A stretch of 58,727 nt of DNA, taken from NCBI RefSeq assembly GCF_009377235.1, contig NZ_VMNX01000025.1, forward strand, positions 1 to 58,727, in the 5' to 3' direction. The DNA is from Streptomyces acidicola. GTDB taxonomy: Bacteria; Actinomycetota; Actinomycetes; Streptomycetales; Streptomycetaceae. Position 1 is the first letter of the stretch, and each line of letters starts with the position of its first letter. Of this stretch, positions 24,305-33,152 are shown in pieces. The position numbers were made by a program, and so were the translations under genes. The notes under the pieces are model-generated. The model saw only the letters and a list, made by a program, of their open reading frames with translations. It had not been told where the DNA came from and did not search any database.

Positions 24305-24330
24305 TTGACCGAGTGCGTCATGATGGAGGT

Positions 24331-25098
24331 ATGAGCGAACAGCCGAAGTACCGGCAACTGGCCGACGCACTACGCAGAGAGATCGTCAATGGCATCTACC
24401 CCCCAGGGGCACGCCTGCCGTCCGAGAGTGAGCTGTCGACCCGGTTCGACGCGTCCCGGAACACGGTGAGGAACGGCCTTAAGCTGCTGGTCAGCGAAGG
24501 TCTGGTTACGTCCAGTCAGGGTCTCGGGTACGAGGTTCGTTCGCATGAGGTGTTCGAGCTGAACGCTTCTCGCTTCGAGAACCTGACGTTCCAGCAGAAC
24601 GGTGACTCGTACACCACAGACGTGACGAACGCCGGTCGTCGGCCGCACCAGACCTTTCGAGTGGAGATGAAGCCCGCCCCGGAAGACATCGCGGAACGGC
24701 TGCGAATCGAGGTTGGCTCCACAACCGTCCTACGCTTCTGCCACCGGTACGTGGACGACGTTCCTTGGTCCACGCAGGCGACGTACTACCCGGGGTGGCT
24801 CACCGAGCAGGCGCCACGACTGTCCGAACCCGGAGACATCGCGGAAGGAACCACGCGCTACCTCGCAGGCCATGACATCGAACAGGTGGGCTACTTCGAT
24901 GAGATCGCCACACGGATGCCAACGCCTGATGAAGCCCGCCTGTTGGAGATCGGCGCCGGTGTTCCCGTCCTCCTCTGGACGCGTACCGGCTACTCCAAAG
25001 ACAAGCGGATCAGGTGCACGATCACGACGTTCCGGGGAGATCTGAACCGCATGCAGTACGAGATCGGTGATCTCTCAGCCCGAAACGAGGTTCTGTGA
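24331..25098 (+). CDS. GntR-family transcriptional regulator (HutC/UTRA type)
   Basis: A 255-aa regulator. The winged HTH lies at residues 1-70 (YRQLADALRREIVNGIYPPGARLPSESELSTRFDASRNTVRNGLKLLVSEGLV). A UTRA effector domain follows at about 80-245, with TTRYLAGHDIEQVGYFDEI and CTITTFRGDLNRMQYEIGDLS. In AICEs such KorSA-like proteins repress transfer and excision genes. The ATG at 24331 has GGAGG only one base upstream, unusually close, so leaderless or poorly initiated translation is possible. It is coupled to the GNAT gene by a GTGA overlap. Confidence 0.9.
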   Translation: MSEQPKYRQLADALRREIVNGIYPPGARLPSESELSTRFDASRNTVRNGLKLLVSEGLVTSSQGLGYEVRSHEVFELNASRFENLTFQQNGDSYTTDVTNAGRRPHQTFRVEMKPAPEDIAERLRIEVGSTTVLRFCHRYVDDVPWSTQATYYPGWLTEQAPRLSEPGDIAEGTTRYLAGHDIEQVGYFDEIATRMPTPDEARLLEIGAGVPVLLWTRTGYSKDKRIRCTITTFRGDLNRMQYEIGDLSARNEVL

Positions 25099-25661
25099 TC
25101 ATCACTCTCGCTCGGCCCGATGACCTGCCCATACTGCTCACCTTCCGGCAGGAAGCTGCCGCGTGGGTGGGAGCTCTCGGCATCAACCAGTGGAGCCGCC
25201 CTTACCCGGCGGATCGCCTACTCGCGACTATCGAGGCCCGAACCGTCTTCATGGTGCGCGACGGAGAGGCGACGGCGGCAACCATCACGCTCACCCTGGA
25301 CGCGGAAGAGGGGCTGTGGACCGATGCGGAGCTGAGCGAGCCATCCATGTTCGTCAACAAGCTCACGGTTGCCCGTACGCACGCCGGCCGGAACGTTGGT
25401 GGTCGCCTGCTCGATTGGGCGGGAGATCGGGCGTACCGTGCGTCTGCCAAGTGGCTCCGGCTGGACGCATGGACGACGAACGAGGCGCTTCAGCGCTACT
25501 ACCTGAATCAGGGCTTCGAGCACGTACGAACGGTGCGCGAAGGGGTGGCCGTCAACGGGGGGCCGCGCGTTTCAGGCTGGCTCGCGCAGCGTCCCGCCCG
25601 CCCGGCAGAGCACGGGTTCGTGGACGAGACACCGGCACCAGTGCCGACGTCGGACGAGTAG
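25095..25661 (+). CDS. GNAT-family N-acetyltransferase
   Basis: A 188-aa acetyltransferase. The N-terminal LARPDDLPILLTFRQEAAAWV is typical of GNAT strand 1 and helix 1. The acetyl-CoA motif is VNKLTVARTHAGRNVGGRLLDWA (Q/RxxGxG/A-like), followed by LRLDAWTTNEALQRYYLNQGFEHV. It transfers acetyl to an unknown amine substrate. Its GTG overlaps the GntR stop, and GntR-GNAT pairs are common AICE cargo. The last 25 residues are disordered. Confidence 0.9.
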   Translation: MIITLARPDDLPILLTFRQEAAAWVGALGINQWSRPYPADRLLATIEARTVFMVRDGEATAATITLTLDAEEGLWTDAELSEPSMFVNKLTVARTHAGRNVGGRLLDWAGDRAYRASAKWLRLDAWTTNEALQRYYLNQGFEHVRTVREGVAVNGGPRVSGWLAQRPARPAEHGFVDETPAPVPTSDE

Positions 25662-25862
25662 TGGCGCGAGCAGATGGCCGTTGCGGAGGCCAAGGGCGCG
25701 GGCGCTTGCCGCCCTCCCGGGGGTGGCGGTTCGGCACCACCGGCACTCGCTGATGAGGGGCCGATTCCCCCATGTGTCCCCCCGATGGCGGGTTGGGCGG
25801 GGAAAGCGCAGGTCATCGGCGATAACAGCGGCCCGCTGTAAATCTGCCGCGCTGTATGAGCC

Positions 25863-25880
25863 GGGCCGTCTCCGGGCCGT
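25863..25880. promoter_or_regulatory. Possible arm-type integrase site (right)
   Basis: GGGCCGTCTCCGGGCCGT differs by one base from 13262-13279 near the other element end. It lies 83 nt inside the right att repeat. The rest of the gap 25662-25920 shows no gene. Confidence 0.4.
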
Positions 25881-25920
25881 CCGAGGGCGGCCAACGACGA
25901 CCGCTGACGACCAACAACGA

Positions 25921-25955
25921 CCACGAGGGCGCGGCAGCCTGTCGCGCCCTCGTGG
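25921..25955 (-). terminator. Strong hairpin downstream of pmt, inside the element
   Basis: CCACGAGGGCGCG (25921-25933) and CGCGCCCTCGTGG (25943-25955) are perfect 13-bp arms around 9 nt, 14 nt beyond the pmt stop. It should terminate pmt transcription after integration and may be carried by the element for that purpose. Confidence 0.7.
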
Positions 25956-25962
25956 CGTGTCT

Positions 25963-26057
25963 GCCCAGCTAGACCCACGTATCCAGCCACATCCGAGCCC
26001 TCCACGAGTCGATCGGGATCGCGGTGCCCGTGTACAGCGGCCAGAAGTAGATGAAGT
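25963..26057. repeat. Right attachment-site repeat (attR), 3' end of intact pmt
   Basis: Ninety-five bp matching 13095-13189 at 92 positions. It contains the last codons and TAG of pmt (minus strand). Because the gene is complete across this repeat, the element appears to replace the host gene end with its own copy on integration. Confidence 0.85.
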
Positions 26058-27708
26058 TCCACGCGATCAGGAGGACCAGGACGCCCGCGCCCGCCACGCC
26101 CGCGACGCGGCGGCGTTCCGTCGAGCCCGGGGGACCCAGGATCGCGCCGATCATCATGGCGACGGCCAGGCAGAGGAACGGGAGGAACACGATCGCGTAG
26201 AAGAAGAAGATCGTGCGCTCCTGGTACATGAACCAGGGGAGGTAGCCGGCCGCGATACCGCAGGCGATGGCGCCCGCGCGCCAGTCGCGGCGGAAGAACC
26301 AGCGCCACAGGACGTAGACCACGGCGAAGGCGGCGGCCCACCACAGCAGCGGCGTGCCGAGGGCCAGGACCTCGCGGGCGCACTTCTCGCCCGCGTCCGA
26401 CGGGCAGCCGTCCTTGCCGGGCATCGGGGACTCGTAGAAGTACGAGACCGGGCGGCCGACCACGATCCAGCTCCACGGGTTCGACTGGTACGTGTGCGGC
26501 GAGTGCAGGCCCACGTGGAACTGGTAGACCTCGTACTCGTAGTGCCACAGGCTGCGCACCCAGTCGGGCAGCCAGGTGAAGTTGCCGCCCTTGCCCGCCG
26601 TCGCCGCCCAGTCGCGGAAGTAGCCGCCCGAGCCGTCGTCGGGGGAGAGGATCCAGCCGGTCCAGGAGACCAGGTAGGTGGCGATGGCGACCGGGACCGT
26701 GGCCAGGAACGTGAGGCCCGTGTCGCGCTTGAGGACCGTCACGTACGGGTGCTGCGCGCCCGCGACCTTGCGGGAGCCGACGTCCCACAACACCGCCATC
26801 AGGCAGAACGCGGCGATGACGTAGAGGGCGTTCCACTTGGTGCCGAAGGCCAGGCCCAGGCACAGGCCCGCCATCCAGCGCCAGGGGCGGGGACCGAAAC
26901 GGGTGGTCTCCGCCACATGCGCGTTCGGGCGGACCACCCCGTCGCCGTCCGGTGGCAGCGCGGCGGCGAGCCGTTCCCTCGTCCTGTCGCGGTCGATCAC
27001 CAGGCAGCCGAACGCCGCCAGCACGAAGAACATCAGCACCTGGTCGAGCAGCGCCGTCCGGCTCATCACGAAGTGCAGCCCGTCCACCGCCATCAGCAGG
27101 CCCGCGAGACAGCCGAGGAACGTGGAACGGAACAGCCTGCGCCCGATGCGGCACAGGATCAGGACGGAGATCGTCCCGAGCAGCGCCGGCATGAAGCGCC
27201 AGCCGAACGGTGTGAACCCGAACAGCCACTCGCCGATGCCGATGACGTACTTGCCGACCGGCGGATGCACCACGTACGCGGCGTCGGTCGGGACCGAGAC
27301 GTGACCGCCGGTCTGCAGGATGAGGTCGTTGGCGTTCTTGGCCCAGTTGACCTCGAAGCCGCGGTGGATGAGCGCCCACGCGTCCTTGGCGTAGTACGTC
27401 TCGTCGAATATCACCGCCTTCGGGTTGCCCAGGTTCCAGAAGCGCATCAGCCCGGCGAGCAGCGTCACCAGCAGCGGCCCGCCCCATGCCGACCAGCGCG
27501 TGATCCGGGCGCCGACCTCCTCGCGCAGCCCGAGCACGGCCCACAGGCGCGGGCCGGGCCGGGTGTACGGGGGCACCAGACGATCACGGACGTCGCCTCT
27601 CGGCCTCGCCGTGTATCCGAACCGGCGCAGCCTCTGCTGCCACGACGGCCGCTGCTCTTCGGTGGCCTGGCACTCCCGGGTGTCCATGTCGGACGCGGTA
27701 CTGGTCAC
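25969..27708 (-). CDS. pmt: Dolichyl-phosphate-mannose protein mannosyltransferase (PMT family)
   Basis: A 579-aa polytopic membrane glycosyltransferase of the GT39/GT-C fold. The first external loop has the catalytic acidic motif IFDETYYAKDAWAL; VHPPVGKY, the MSRTALLDQVLMFF segment and about ten membrane helices follow, ending in the PMT C-terminal region (GIAAGYLPWFMYQERTIFFFYAIVFLPFL). It transfers mannose from polyprenyl phosphate to secreted proteins. The GTG at 27708 is the most upstream start, with no clear ribosome-binding site; ATG 27687 is an alternative. It is divergent from rsmI. Its last 32 codons lie in the AICE att repeat. Confidence 0.92.
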   Translation of the reverse strand: MTSTASDMDTRECQATEEQRPSWQQRLRRFGYTARPRGDVRDRLVPPYTRPGPRLWAVLGLREEVGARITRWSAWGGPLLVTLLAGLMRFWNLGNPKAVIFDETYYAKDAWALIHRGFEVNWAKNANDLILQTGGHVSVPTDAAYVVHPPVGKYVIGIGEWLFGFTPFGWRFMPALLGTISVLILCRIGRRLFRSTFLGCLAGLLMAVDGLHFVMSRTALLDQVLMFFVLAAFGCLVIDRDRTRERLAAALPPDGDGVVRPNAHVAETTRFGPRPWRWMAGLCLGLAFGTKWNALYVIAAFCLMAVLWDVGSRKVAGAQHPYVTVLKRDTGLTFLATVPVAIATYLVSWTGWILSPDDGSGGYFRDWAATAGKGGNFTWLPDWVRSLWHYEYEVYQFHVGLHSPHTYQSNPWSWIVVGRPVSYFYESPMPGKDGCPSDAGEKCAREVLALGTPLLWWAAAFAVVYVLWRWFFRRDWRAGAIACGIAAGYLPWFMYQERTIFFFYAIVFLPFLCLAVAMMIGAILGPPGSTERRRVAGVAGAGVLVLLIAWNFIYFWPLYTGTAIPIDSWRARMWLDTWV

Positions 27709-27770
27709 CGCGCCATCGTAGGGAACACGTCTGTGGGAGTCCCGCGTATGCCCCCTGCGAGGATGGAAAC

Positions 27771-28616
27771 GTGACAGGAACCCTTGTGTTGGCAGGCACC
27801 CCCATCGGCGACATCGCGGACGCCCCGCCCCGGCTCGCCGAGGAACTGGCCGGGGCGGACGTGATCGCCGCCGAGGACACCCGGCGGCTGCGGCGCCTCA
27901 CCCAGGCGCTGGGCGTGCAGCCCTCCGGACGGGTCGTGTCGTACTTCGAGGGCAACGAGGCCGCCCGTACGCCCGAGCTCGTCGAGGCGCTGGTGGAGGG
28001 CTCCCGCGTGCTGCTCGTGACGGACGCCGGCATGCCGTCGGTCTCCGACCCGGGGTACCGGCTGGTGGCCGCGGCCGTCGAGAAGGACATCCGCGTCACC
28101 GCCGTCCCGGGGCCGTCCGCCGTGCTCACCGCGCTCGCGCTGTCCGGGCTGCCCGTGGACCGGTTCTGCTTCGAGGGCTTCCTGCCCCGCAAGGCGGGGG
28201 AGCGGCTGTCGCGGCTGCGGGACGTGGCCGGGGAACGGCGCACGCTCGTGTACTTCGAGGCCCCGCACCGGCTGGACGACACCCTAGCGGCGATGGCCGA
28301 GGTGTTCGGGGCGGAGCGGCGGGCCGCGGTGTGCCGCGAGCTGACCAAGACGTACGAGGAGGTCAAGCGGGGGTCCCTGGGCGAGCTGGCCTCCTGGGCC
28401 GCCGAGGGGGTGCGCGGGGAGATCACCGTCGTCGTGGAGGGTGCGCCCGAGAAGACCGAGGAGCTCGACGCGGACGAGCTGGTGCGCCGGGTGCGGGTGC
28501 GGGAGGAGGCGGGCGAGCGGCGCAAGGAGGCGATCGCGGCGGTGGCTGTGGAGGCGGGCGTGCCGAAACGGGTGGTTTTTGACGCGGTGGTGGCGGCGAA
28601 GAGCTCCGCGGGGTGA
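27771..28616 (+). CDS. rsmI: 16S rRNA (cytidine(1402)-2'-O)-methyltransferase RsmI
   Basis: A 281-aa SAM-dependent methyltransferase of the tetrapyrrole-methylase fold. Diagnostic segments are GTLVLAGTPIGDIADAPPR, AAEDTRRLRRL, VLLVTDAGMPSVSDPGYRLV, AVPGPSAVLTALALSGLP, FEGFLPRKAGER and LTKTYEEVKRG. It methylates the ribose of C1402 in the ribosomal P site. The GTG at 27771 follows GAGGATGG. It is divergent from pmt with a 62-nt gap, and the C-terminal helical domain is complete. Confidence 0.95.
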   Translation: MTGTLVLAGTPIGDIADAPPRLAEELAGADVIAAEDTRRLRRLTQALGVQPSGRVVSYFEGNEAARTPELVEALVEGSRVLLVTDAGMPSVSDPGYRLVAAAVEKDIRVTAVPGPSAVLTALALSGLPVDRFCFEGFLPRKAGERLSRLRDVAGERRTLVYFEAPHRLDDTLAAMAEVFGAERRAAVCRELTKTYEEVKRGSLGELASWAAEGVRGEITVVVEGAPEKTEELDADELVRRVRVREEAGERRKEAIAAVAVEAGVPKRVVFDAVVAAKSSAG

Positions 28617-28921
28617 GTCGGGCTTTAGGGCTTTAGGGATGGCTTTAGGGACCGGCCCCAGGTCTGGATGCGCCCCTCTGATGCTCCCCTGCGCCCCATG
28701 CGCGGGTAAAAGCGCCCCAGTGAAAGCAAAGCTCGGGCTTTGCACCGGGAGCTCTCCCACAAGGAAAAGCCAAATCGGCTCCAACACTCGACAGGGCTGC
28801 TGCGCGCGTACCCGGAGCGGAGTCCACTGGGTGAGGGGACGCACCCGTCCCCCGCCTCCACCGGGATTCCGGGGGGAATCCCGCGCCGGGGGTGCTTGTC
28901 CAGCGGACCACAGGAGCTGGC
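28617..28921. other. Intergenic region between rsmI and the zinc-ribbon gene
   Basis: I see no convincing gene here. The first 35 nt contain three GCTTTAGGG units. A near-palindrome at 28863-28882 (GGGATTCC, GGGG, GGAATCCC) lies 40 nt before the next start and could be an operator. A ribosome-binding site AGGAG precedes that start. Confidence 0.5.
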
Positions 28922-29392
28922 ATGACCGAGATCGCAGGGCAGATCGGCCACCGCGGCACGGCGACCGCAGTCGTTCACGAGTCCTATTCCTTCGCCTGCA
29001 TGCGCTGCGGGCACGGCTGGGAGCAGTCGTACGAGATAGAGCACCACATAGACGGCCAGGGCCAGGAGTTCGTGATGTACGTCGCGGACGGACGGGTCGT
29101 CCCGTCGCCGCTGTCCAAGCCCACCTGCCAGAACTGCGACAACCACGTGGTGCGCATCATGCGGCCGGGACAGGTGTCCTCCGTGCAGAGCCACCTCCAC
29201 GGGCGGTCCCGTTCGGTGCCGCGGCAGATCCCGGCGGACGAGGCGTCGTCCCCGGCGGGGGAGCCGGGGACGACGGGCCAGGAGCCCGCCGAGGGCCAGG
29301 ATTCGGCCGAGGGCCGGGAGCCCAAGGGGGCCAAGGACCACCACTGGCATCTGTCCGACCTGCTCCACCCGTTCCAGCGCAAGGCGAGCTGA
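28922..29392 (+). CDS. Hypothetical zinc-ribbon protein
   Basis: A 156-aa protein conserved at this locus in Streptomyces as far as I recall. Two CxxC pairs (FACMRCGHGW and TCQNCDNH) form a zinc ribbon around residues 25-75, with an acidic, Glu/Gly-rich tail from residue 105 ending HHWHLSDLLHPFQRKAS. The ATG at 28922 has AGGAG 7 nt upstream. No catalytic motif is visible; a nucleic-acid or protein-binding role is possible. tatD-like follows after 47 nt. Confidence 0.75.
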   Translation: MTEIAGQIGHRGTATAVVHESYSFACMRCGHGWEQSYEIEHHIDGQGQEFVMYVADGRVVPSPLSKPTCQNCDNHVVRIMRPGQVSSVQSHLHGRSRSVPRQIPADEASSPAGEPGTTGQEPAEGQDSAEGREPKGAKDHHWHLSDLLHPFQRKAS

Positions 29393-29439
29393 CGGCCACC
29401 GGACGCCGTGAGGGCATGCCCCCTTCGTAGGATCGGGGC

Positions 29440-30375
29440 ATGCCTTCGAACACCTCTGGCCGACGGGACAAGCAGGACGATCGGGTGAAGCGGGGTGAGC
29501 GGAACGAGCAGGACAAGAACTCCGCGCCTCCGCTCCCCGCGCCCCTGCGGGTTCCCGTCGCCGACTCGCACACCCACCTCGACATGCAGTCCGGCACGGT
29601 GGAGGAGGCCCTCGCCAAGGCCGCGTCGGTGGGTGTGACGACGGTCGTGCAGGTCGGCTGCGACGTGAAGGGCTCCCACTGGGCGGCCGACACGGCGGCG
29701 GCCCACGGGAACGTCCACGCGGCGGTCGCGCTGCACCCGAACGAGGCCCCGCGCATCGTCCACGGCGACCCCGACGGCTGGTCCCGGCAGGGCGCCCGGC
29801 AACCGGGCGGGGACGCGGCCCTGGACGAGGCGCTCGCCGAGATCGACCGGCTGGCGGCGCTGCCGCACGTGAAGGCCGTGGGCGAGACCGGGCTCGACTA
29901 CTTCCGCACCGGGCCCGAGGGCAAGGCGGCGCAGGAGCGGTCCTTCCGGGCCCACATCGAGATCGCCAAGCGGCACGGCAAGGCCCTGGTCATCCACGAC
30001 CGCGAGGCCCACGCCGACGTGCTGCGCATCCTCAAGGAGGAGGGCGCGCCGGACCGGACGGTCTTCCACTGCTACTCCGGCGACGCCGAGATGGCCGAGG
30101 TGTGCGCCGAGCACGGCTACTTCATGTCCTTCGCCGGCAACATGACCTTCAAGAACGCCCAGCCGCTCCGCGACGCCCTCGCCGTGGCCCCGCTGGAACT
30201 GGTCCTCGTGGAGACCGACGCGCCCTTCCTGACCCCGGCGCCGTACCGCGGTCGGCCCAACGCGCCGTATCTCATTCCGGTCACGGTGCGGGCCATGGCC
30301 GCGGTGCGGGGTATCGACGAGGACGCGCTGGCGACGGCGATCGGCGCGAACACCCGGCGGGCGTTTGATTACTGA
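29440..30375 (+). CDS. TatD-family metal-dependent hydrolase
   Basis: A 311-aa amidohydrolase-fold DNase-type protein. Metal ligands are visible in VADSHTHLDM (HxH), GETGLDYF (Glu), ALVIHDREAH (His), VFHCYSGD (His) and ETDAPFL (Asp). The first 38 residues are a hydrophilic extension that is not conserved. TatD proteins are 3'-5' exonucleases or D-aminoacyl-tRNA-like hydrolases linked to DNA repair. The neighbouring rpfB, rsmA and ispE genes are a classic actinobacterial order with tatD. Confidence 0.92.
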   Translation: MPSNTSGRRDKQDDRVKRGERNEQDKNSAPPLPAPLRVPVADSHTHLDMQSGTVEEALAKAASVGVTTVVQVGCDVKGSHWAADTAAAHGNVHAAVALHPNEAPRIVHGDPDGWSRQGARQPGGDAALDEALAEIDRLAALPHVKAVGETGLDYFRTGPEGKAAQERSFRAHIEIAKRHGKALVIHDREAHADVLRILKEEGAPDRTVFHCYSGDAEMAEVCAEHGYFMSFAGNMTFKNAQPLRDALAVAPLELVLVETDAPFLTPAPYRGRPNAPYLIPVTVRAMAAVRGIDEDALATAIGANTRRAFDY

Positions 30376-30550
30376 GGGATAACGCTTCCGGCACGGCTGC
30401 TGGGCCATTCGAGTGACCAACGTCACTGGGTGTCGGCCCGTGTCGCCACGCTGTGTAGTCGCGTTGCTTTGGGGAGTGATGGCCGTTCCATTAGGTTGCG
30501 GTCGCCCGATCCGGCCTCCGGCCTTCGGCCTCCCCGAGGAGCGTGTCGTC

Positions 30551-31939
30551 GTGAGCAGAGCGCAGCATGAGATGTATGGCGAGACGTACGGCGAAAGGTA
30601 CGGCGAGCCGTATGCCGAGCCGTACGGACCGAGCCCCACCCCTCCGCCGGAGCTGCATGACCCGCATGACCCGCACGACCGGTACGAGGACACGTACCGT
30701 CCCGCCTACGAGGCGGCGGCCGAGCCGGTGGTGTCCCCTCCGGAGGACCGGGCGCCCAGCAGACACGGCAAACCCAGCAAACCCAGCAATCCCGGCAGTC
30801 GGGCCCGGCCCCGGCGGGCCACGCGCCGCAGACGCGCCGTCGAGCGGCCCGTGCCGTTGCGCCGCCTGGTCCCGCAGGCGCTGGTGGTGGCGTTCCTCGC
30901 GGGTGGTACGACCGCCTTCGTCGCCAAGGACAAGGCGATCGAGTTGAGCGTCGACGGGAAGCCGCGCACCCTGCACACCTTCGCGGACGACGTGAGTGAA
31001 CTGCTCGCCGACGAGGGCGTCGCCGTGGGCGCCCACGACGTGGTGGCGCCCGCGCCGGGCACCGACCTGGCCAGCGGTGACGAGGTGGCGGTCCGCTACG
31101 GCCGGCCCGTACACCTCACCCTCGACGGGCAGCGGCGCCAGGTGTGGACGACGGCGCACACGGTGGACGGGGCGCTCGAACAACTGGGAGTGCGAGCGGA
31201 GGGGGCGTACGTGTCGACCTCGCGCTCCCGGCGGATCGGGCTGGAGGGGCTGGCACTGGACGTCCGCACCGAGCGTACGGTCACGATCATGGCGGACGGC
31301 CGCCCGCGGACGATCCGTACGAACGCGGCGACCGTGCGGGAGTCCGTGGAGCAGGCCGGGATCACGCTGAAGGGGCAGGACACGACGTCCGTTCCGCAGG
31401 ACGGCTTTCCGCGGGACGGGCAGACGATCACCGTGCTGCGGATCACCGGGGAGCGGGAGGTGCGCGAGGAGTCGATCCCCTTCGACGTGCTCCGAACGGA
31501 CGACCCGTCCCTCTTCCAGGGCACGGAGGTCGTCGAGCGGGCCGGGCTTTCGGGCGTGCGCCGCGACACGTACTCCGTGCGCGTCGTCAACGGCGTCCGG
31601 CAGAAGCCGCGCCGTACCCGCTCCGAGGTGGTGCGCGAGGCCCGGACGCAGGTGGTGAAGGTGGGGACGAAGCCGGTGCCGACGTCCGTGCGGGGGGCCG
31701 ACCACCTGAACTGGGCGGGGCTGGCGGCGTGTGAGTCCGGCGGGCGGCCGGGTGCGGTGGATCCCTCCGGGACGTACGGAGGTCTCTACCAGTTCGACTC
31801 CCGTACCTGGCAGAACCTCGGGGGTGTGGGGCGGCCCCAGGACGCGTCGGCGGACGAGCAGACGATGCGAGCGAAGAAGCTGTACGTACGCAGTGGGGTC
31901 AGCCCCTGGCCCCACTGCGGGGGGCGGCTGCACGGCTGA
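30551..31939 (+). CDS. rpfB: Resuscitation-promoting factor RpfB-like
   Basis: A 462-aa secreted, membrane-anchored muralytic protein. A Tyr/Glu/Pro-rich N-terminal tail precedes one membrane helix (LVPQALVVAFLAGGTTAFVA, near 105-125). Three DUF348 repeats, a G5 domain (REVREESIPFDVLRTDDPSLFQGTEVV) and the C-terminal Rpf transglycosylase domain follow, with catalytic Glu in LAACESGG. It cleaves peptidoglycan to aid exit from dormancy. The GTG at 30551 follows GAGGAG by 9 nt and begins the conserved tail; the frame is open back to 30413. Upstream hairpins in the leader (GGCCTCC-rich, 30505-30540) could mask the start. Confidence 0.92.
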   Translation: MSRAQHEMYGETYGERYGEPYAEPYGPSPTPPPELHDPHDPHDRYEDTYRPAYEAAAEPVVSPPEDRAPSRHGKPSKPSNPGSRARPRRATRRRRAVERPVPLRRLVPQALVVAFLAGGTTAFVAKDKAIELSVDGKPRTLHTFADDVSELLADEGVAVGAHDVVAPAPGTDLASGDEVAVRYGRPVHLTLDGQRRQVWTTAHTVDGALEQLGVRAEGAYVSTSRSRRIGLEGLALDVRTERTVTIMADGRPRTIRTNAATVRESVEQAGITLKGQDTTSVPQDGFPRDGQTITVLRITGEREVREESIPFDVLRTDDPSLFQGTEVVERAGLSGVRRDTYSVRVVNGVRQKPRRTRSEVVREARTQVVKVGTKPVPTSVRGADHLNWAGLAACESGGRPGAVDPSGTYGGLYQFDSRTWQNLGGVGRPQDASADEQTMRAKKLYVRSGVSPWPHCGGRLHG

Positions 31940-32003
31940 TTCCCGTCCCTTCCCTGGGGGCTGCCGCCCCCGGACCCCCGCTGGTCGGCCTGAAGGGCCT
32001 CGT

Positions 32004-32050
32004 CCTCAAACGCCGGACGGGCTGAATACCCAGCCCTCCGGCGTTTGAGG
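32004..32050. terminator. Long hairpin of the common Streptomyces intergenic type
   Basis: CCTCAAACGCCGGA (32004-32017) and TCCGGCGTTTGAGG (32037-32050) pair perfectly, extended by GGGCTG/CAGCCC. I recognise this as a very frequent Streptomyces intergenic hairpin. The gap 31940-32255 also contains several CCGGGG/GGAGCCCC palindromes (32060-32190) and no gene. Confidence 0.75.
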
Positions 32051-32255
32051 AGCGGGGGTGCGGGGGCCGGCCCCCGAACGGGGTCCGGGGCGGAGCCCCG
32101 AAGGCGGGGCCGGGGGGACAGCCCCGAATCCCCGGGGGTCCAGGGGGCGCAGCCCCTTGGCCGGGGTCGAAGGGGCGGAGCCCCTGGAGATGGGACGGGT
32201 AGGGGCGGCGGGGGCGAGAAACAACCCGGCACTCACCCACCCGTACCCTTGGCAC

Positions 32256-33152
32256 GTGAGCAGCCCCACCCCCGACGCCCTCCTGGGCCCCGCCGACGTC
32301 CGCGAACTGGCGGGAGCCCTCGGCGTACGCCCCACCAAACAACGCGGCCAGAACTTCGTGATCGACGCCAACACGGTACGGCGGATCGTCCGCACAGCGG
32401 AGGTACGCCCCGACGACGTGGTGGTCGAGGTCGGTCCGGGACTCGGCTCGCTCACCCTCGCCCTGCTGGAGGTGGCCGACCGCGTCACCGCCGTCGAGAT
32501 CGACGACGTACTCGCCGCCGCCCTCCCCACCACCATCACCACCCGCATGCCCGAGCGGTCCGACCGCTTCACGCTGGTGCACTCCGACGCGATGCACGTA
32601 CGCGAACTGCCGGGCCCCGCACCCACGGCCCTCGTCGCCAACCTGCCCTACAACGTGGCCGTCCCGGTGCTCCTGCACATGCTGGAGACGTTCCCGAGCA
32701 TCGAGCGCACGCTCGTCATGGTGCAGTCGGAGGTCGCCGACCGCCTCGCCGCCCCGCCCGGTTCCAAGGTGTACGGCGTCCCGTCCGTGAAGGCCAACTG
32801 GTACGCCGAGGTCAAGCGAGCGGGCGCCATCGGGCGCAACGTCTTCTGGCCCGCGCCCAATGTCGACAGCGGTCTCGTCTCGCTCGTCCGGCGAGCGGAG
32901 CCGGTCAGGACCGCGGCCTCGCGGCGGGAGGTCTTCGCCGTCGTCGACGCCGCGTTCGCGCAGCGCCGCAAGACGCTGCGCGCCGCCCTCGCCGGCTGGG
33001 CGGGGTCGGCCGCCGCCGCCGAGGCCGCCCTCGTGGCCGCCGGGATCTCACCGCAGGCGCGCGGCGAGTCCCTCGCCGTCGAGGAGTTCGCCCGTATCGC
33101 GGAGCACCGTTCCGCGCAGAACACAGAGCCCAAGGAGCCGGTCCAGCAGTGA
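32256..33152 (+). CDS. rsmA: 16S rRNA dimethyladenosine transferase RsmA (KsgA)
   Basis: A 298-aa methyltransferase that dimethylates A1518 and A1519 of 16S rRNA. Visible motifs: [15 protein letters not shown], the SAM-binding [27 protein letters not shown], the catalytic [15 protein letters not shown], and the KsgA-typical [25 protein letters not shown] and [10 protein letters not shown]. The GTG at 32256 was chosen because the conserved region follows directly. Its stop overlaps the ispE start (GTGA), giving a coupled pair. Confidence 0.95.
   Translation: MSSPTPDALLGPADVRELAGALGVRPTKQRGQNFVIDANTVRRIVRTAEVRPDDVVVEVGPGLGSLTLALLEVADRVTAVEIDDVLAAALPTTITTRMPERSDRFTLVHSDAMHVRELPGPAPTALVANLPYNVAVPVLLHMLETFPSIERTLVMVQSEVADRLAAPPGSKVYGVPSVKANWYAEVKRAGAIGRNVFWPAPNVDSGLVSLVRRAEPVRTAASRREVFAVVDAAFAQRRKTLRAALAGWAGSAAAAEAALVAAGISPQARGESLAVEEFARIAEHRSAQNTEPKEPVQQ

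Larger units (their letters stand above)
13095..26057. mobile_element. Integrated actinomycete ICE (AICE) in the 3' end of pmt
   Basis: Direct repeats of 95 bp (13095-13189 and 25963-26057, 3 mismatches) bound a 12.9-kb segment. It contains a tyrosine integrase next to one end, an excisionase-like HTH protein, iterons, a primase-polymerase plus ATPase, an FtsK/TraB-type translocase, small coupled spread-type genes, and a GntR regulator with a GNAT gene. This is the gene set of pSAM2-type AICEs, which move as double-stranded DNA. The right repeat is the last 32 codons of the intact pmt gene with a few flanking bases; the left repeat is a detached copy. Flanking chromosomal genes (PBPs and cobalt transporter on one side, pmt and rsmI on the other) fit an interrupted core region. 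Confidence 0.85.

Noticed and set aside
28441..29430. A 329-aa plus-strand frame spanning the end of rsmI and the zinc-ribbon gene
   Set aside because: It overlaps both genes in another frame, is Arg/Pro-rich and has no ribosome-binding site; the intergenic part shows no domain.
30376..30550. A c-di-AMP (ydaO-type) riboswitch upstream of rpfB
   Set aside because: Known upstream of some actinobacterial rpf genes, but I could not find the conserved core in this leader; only GC-rich hairpins are seen.
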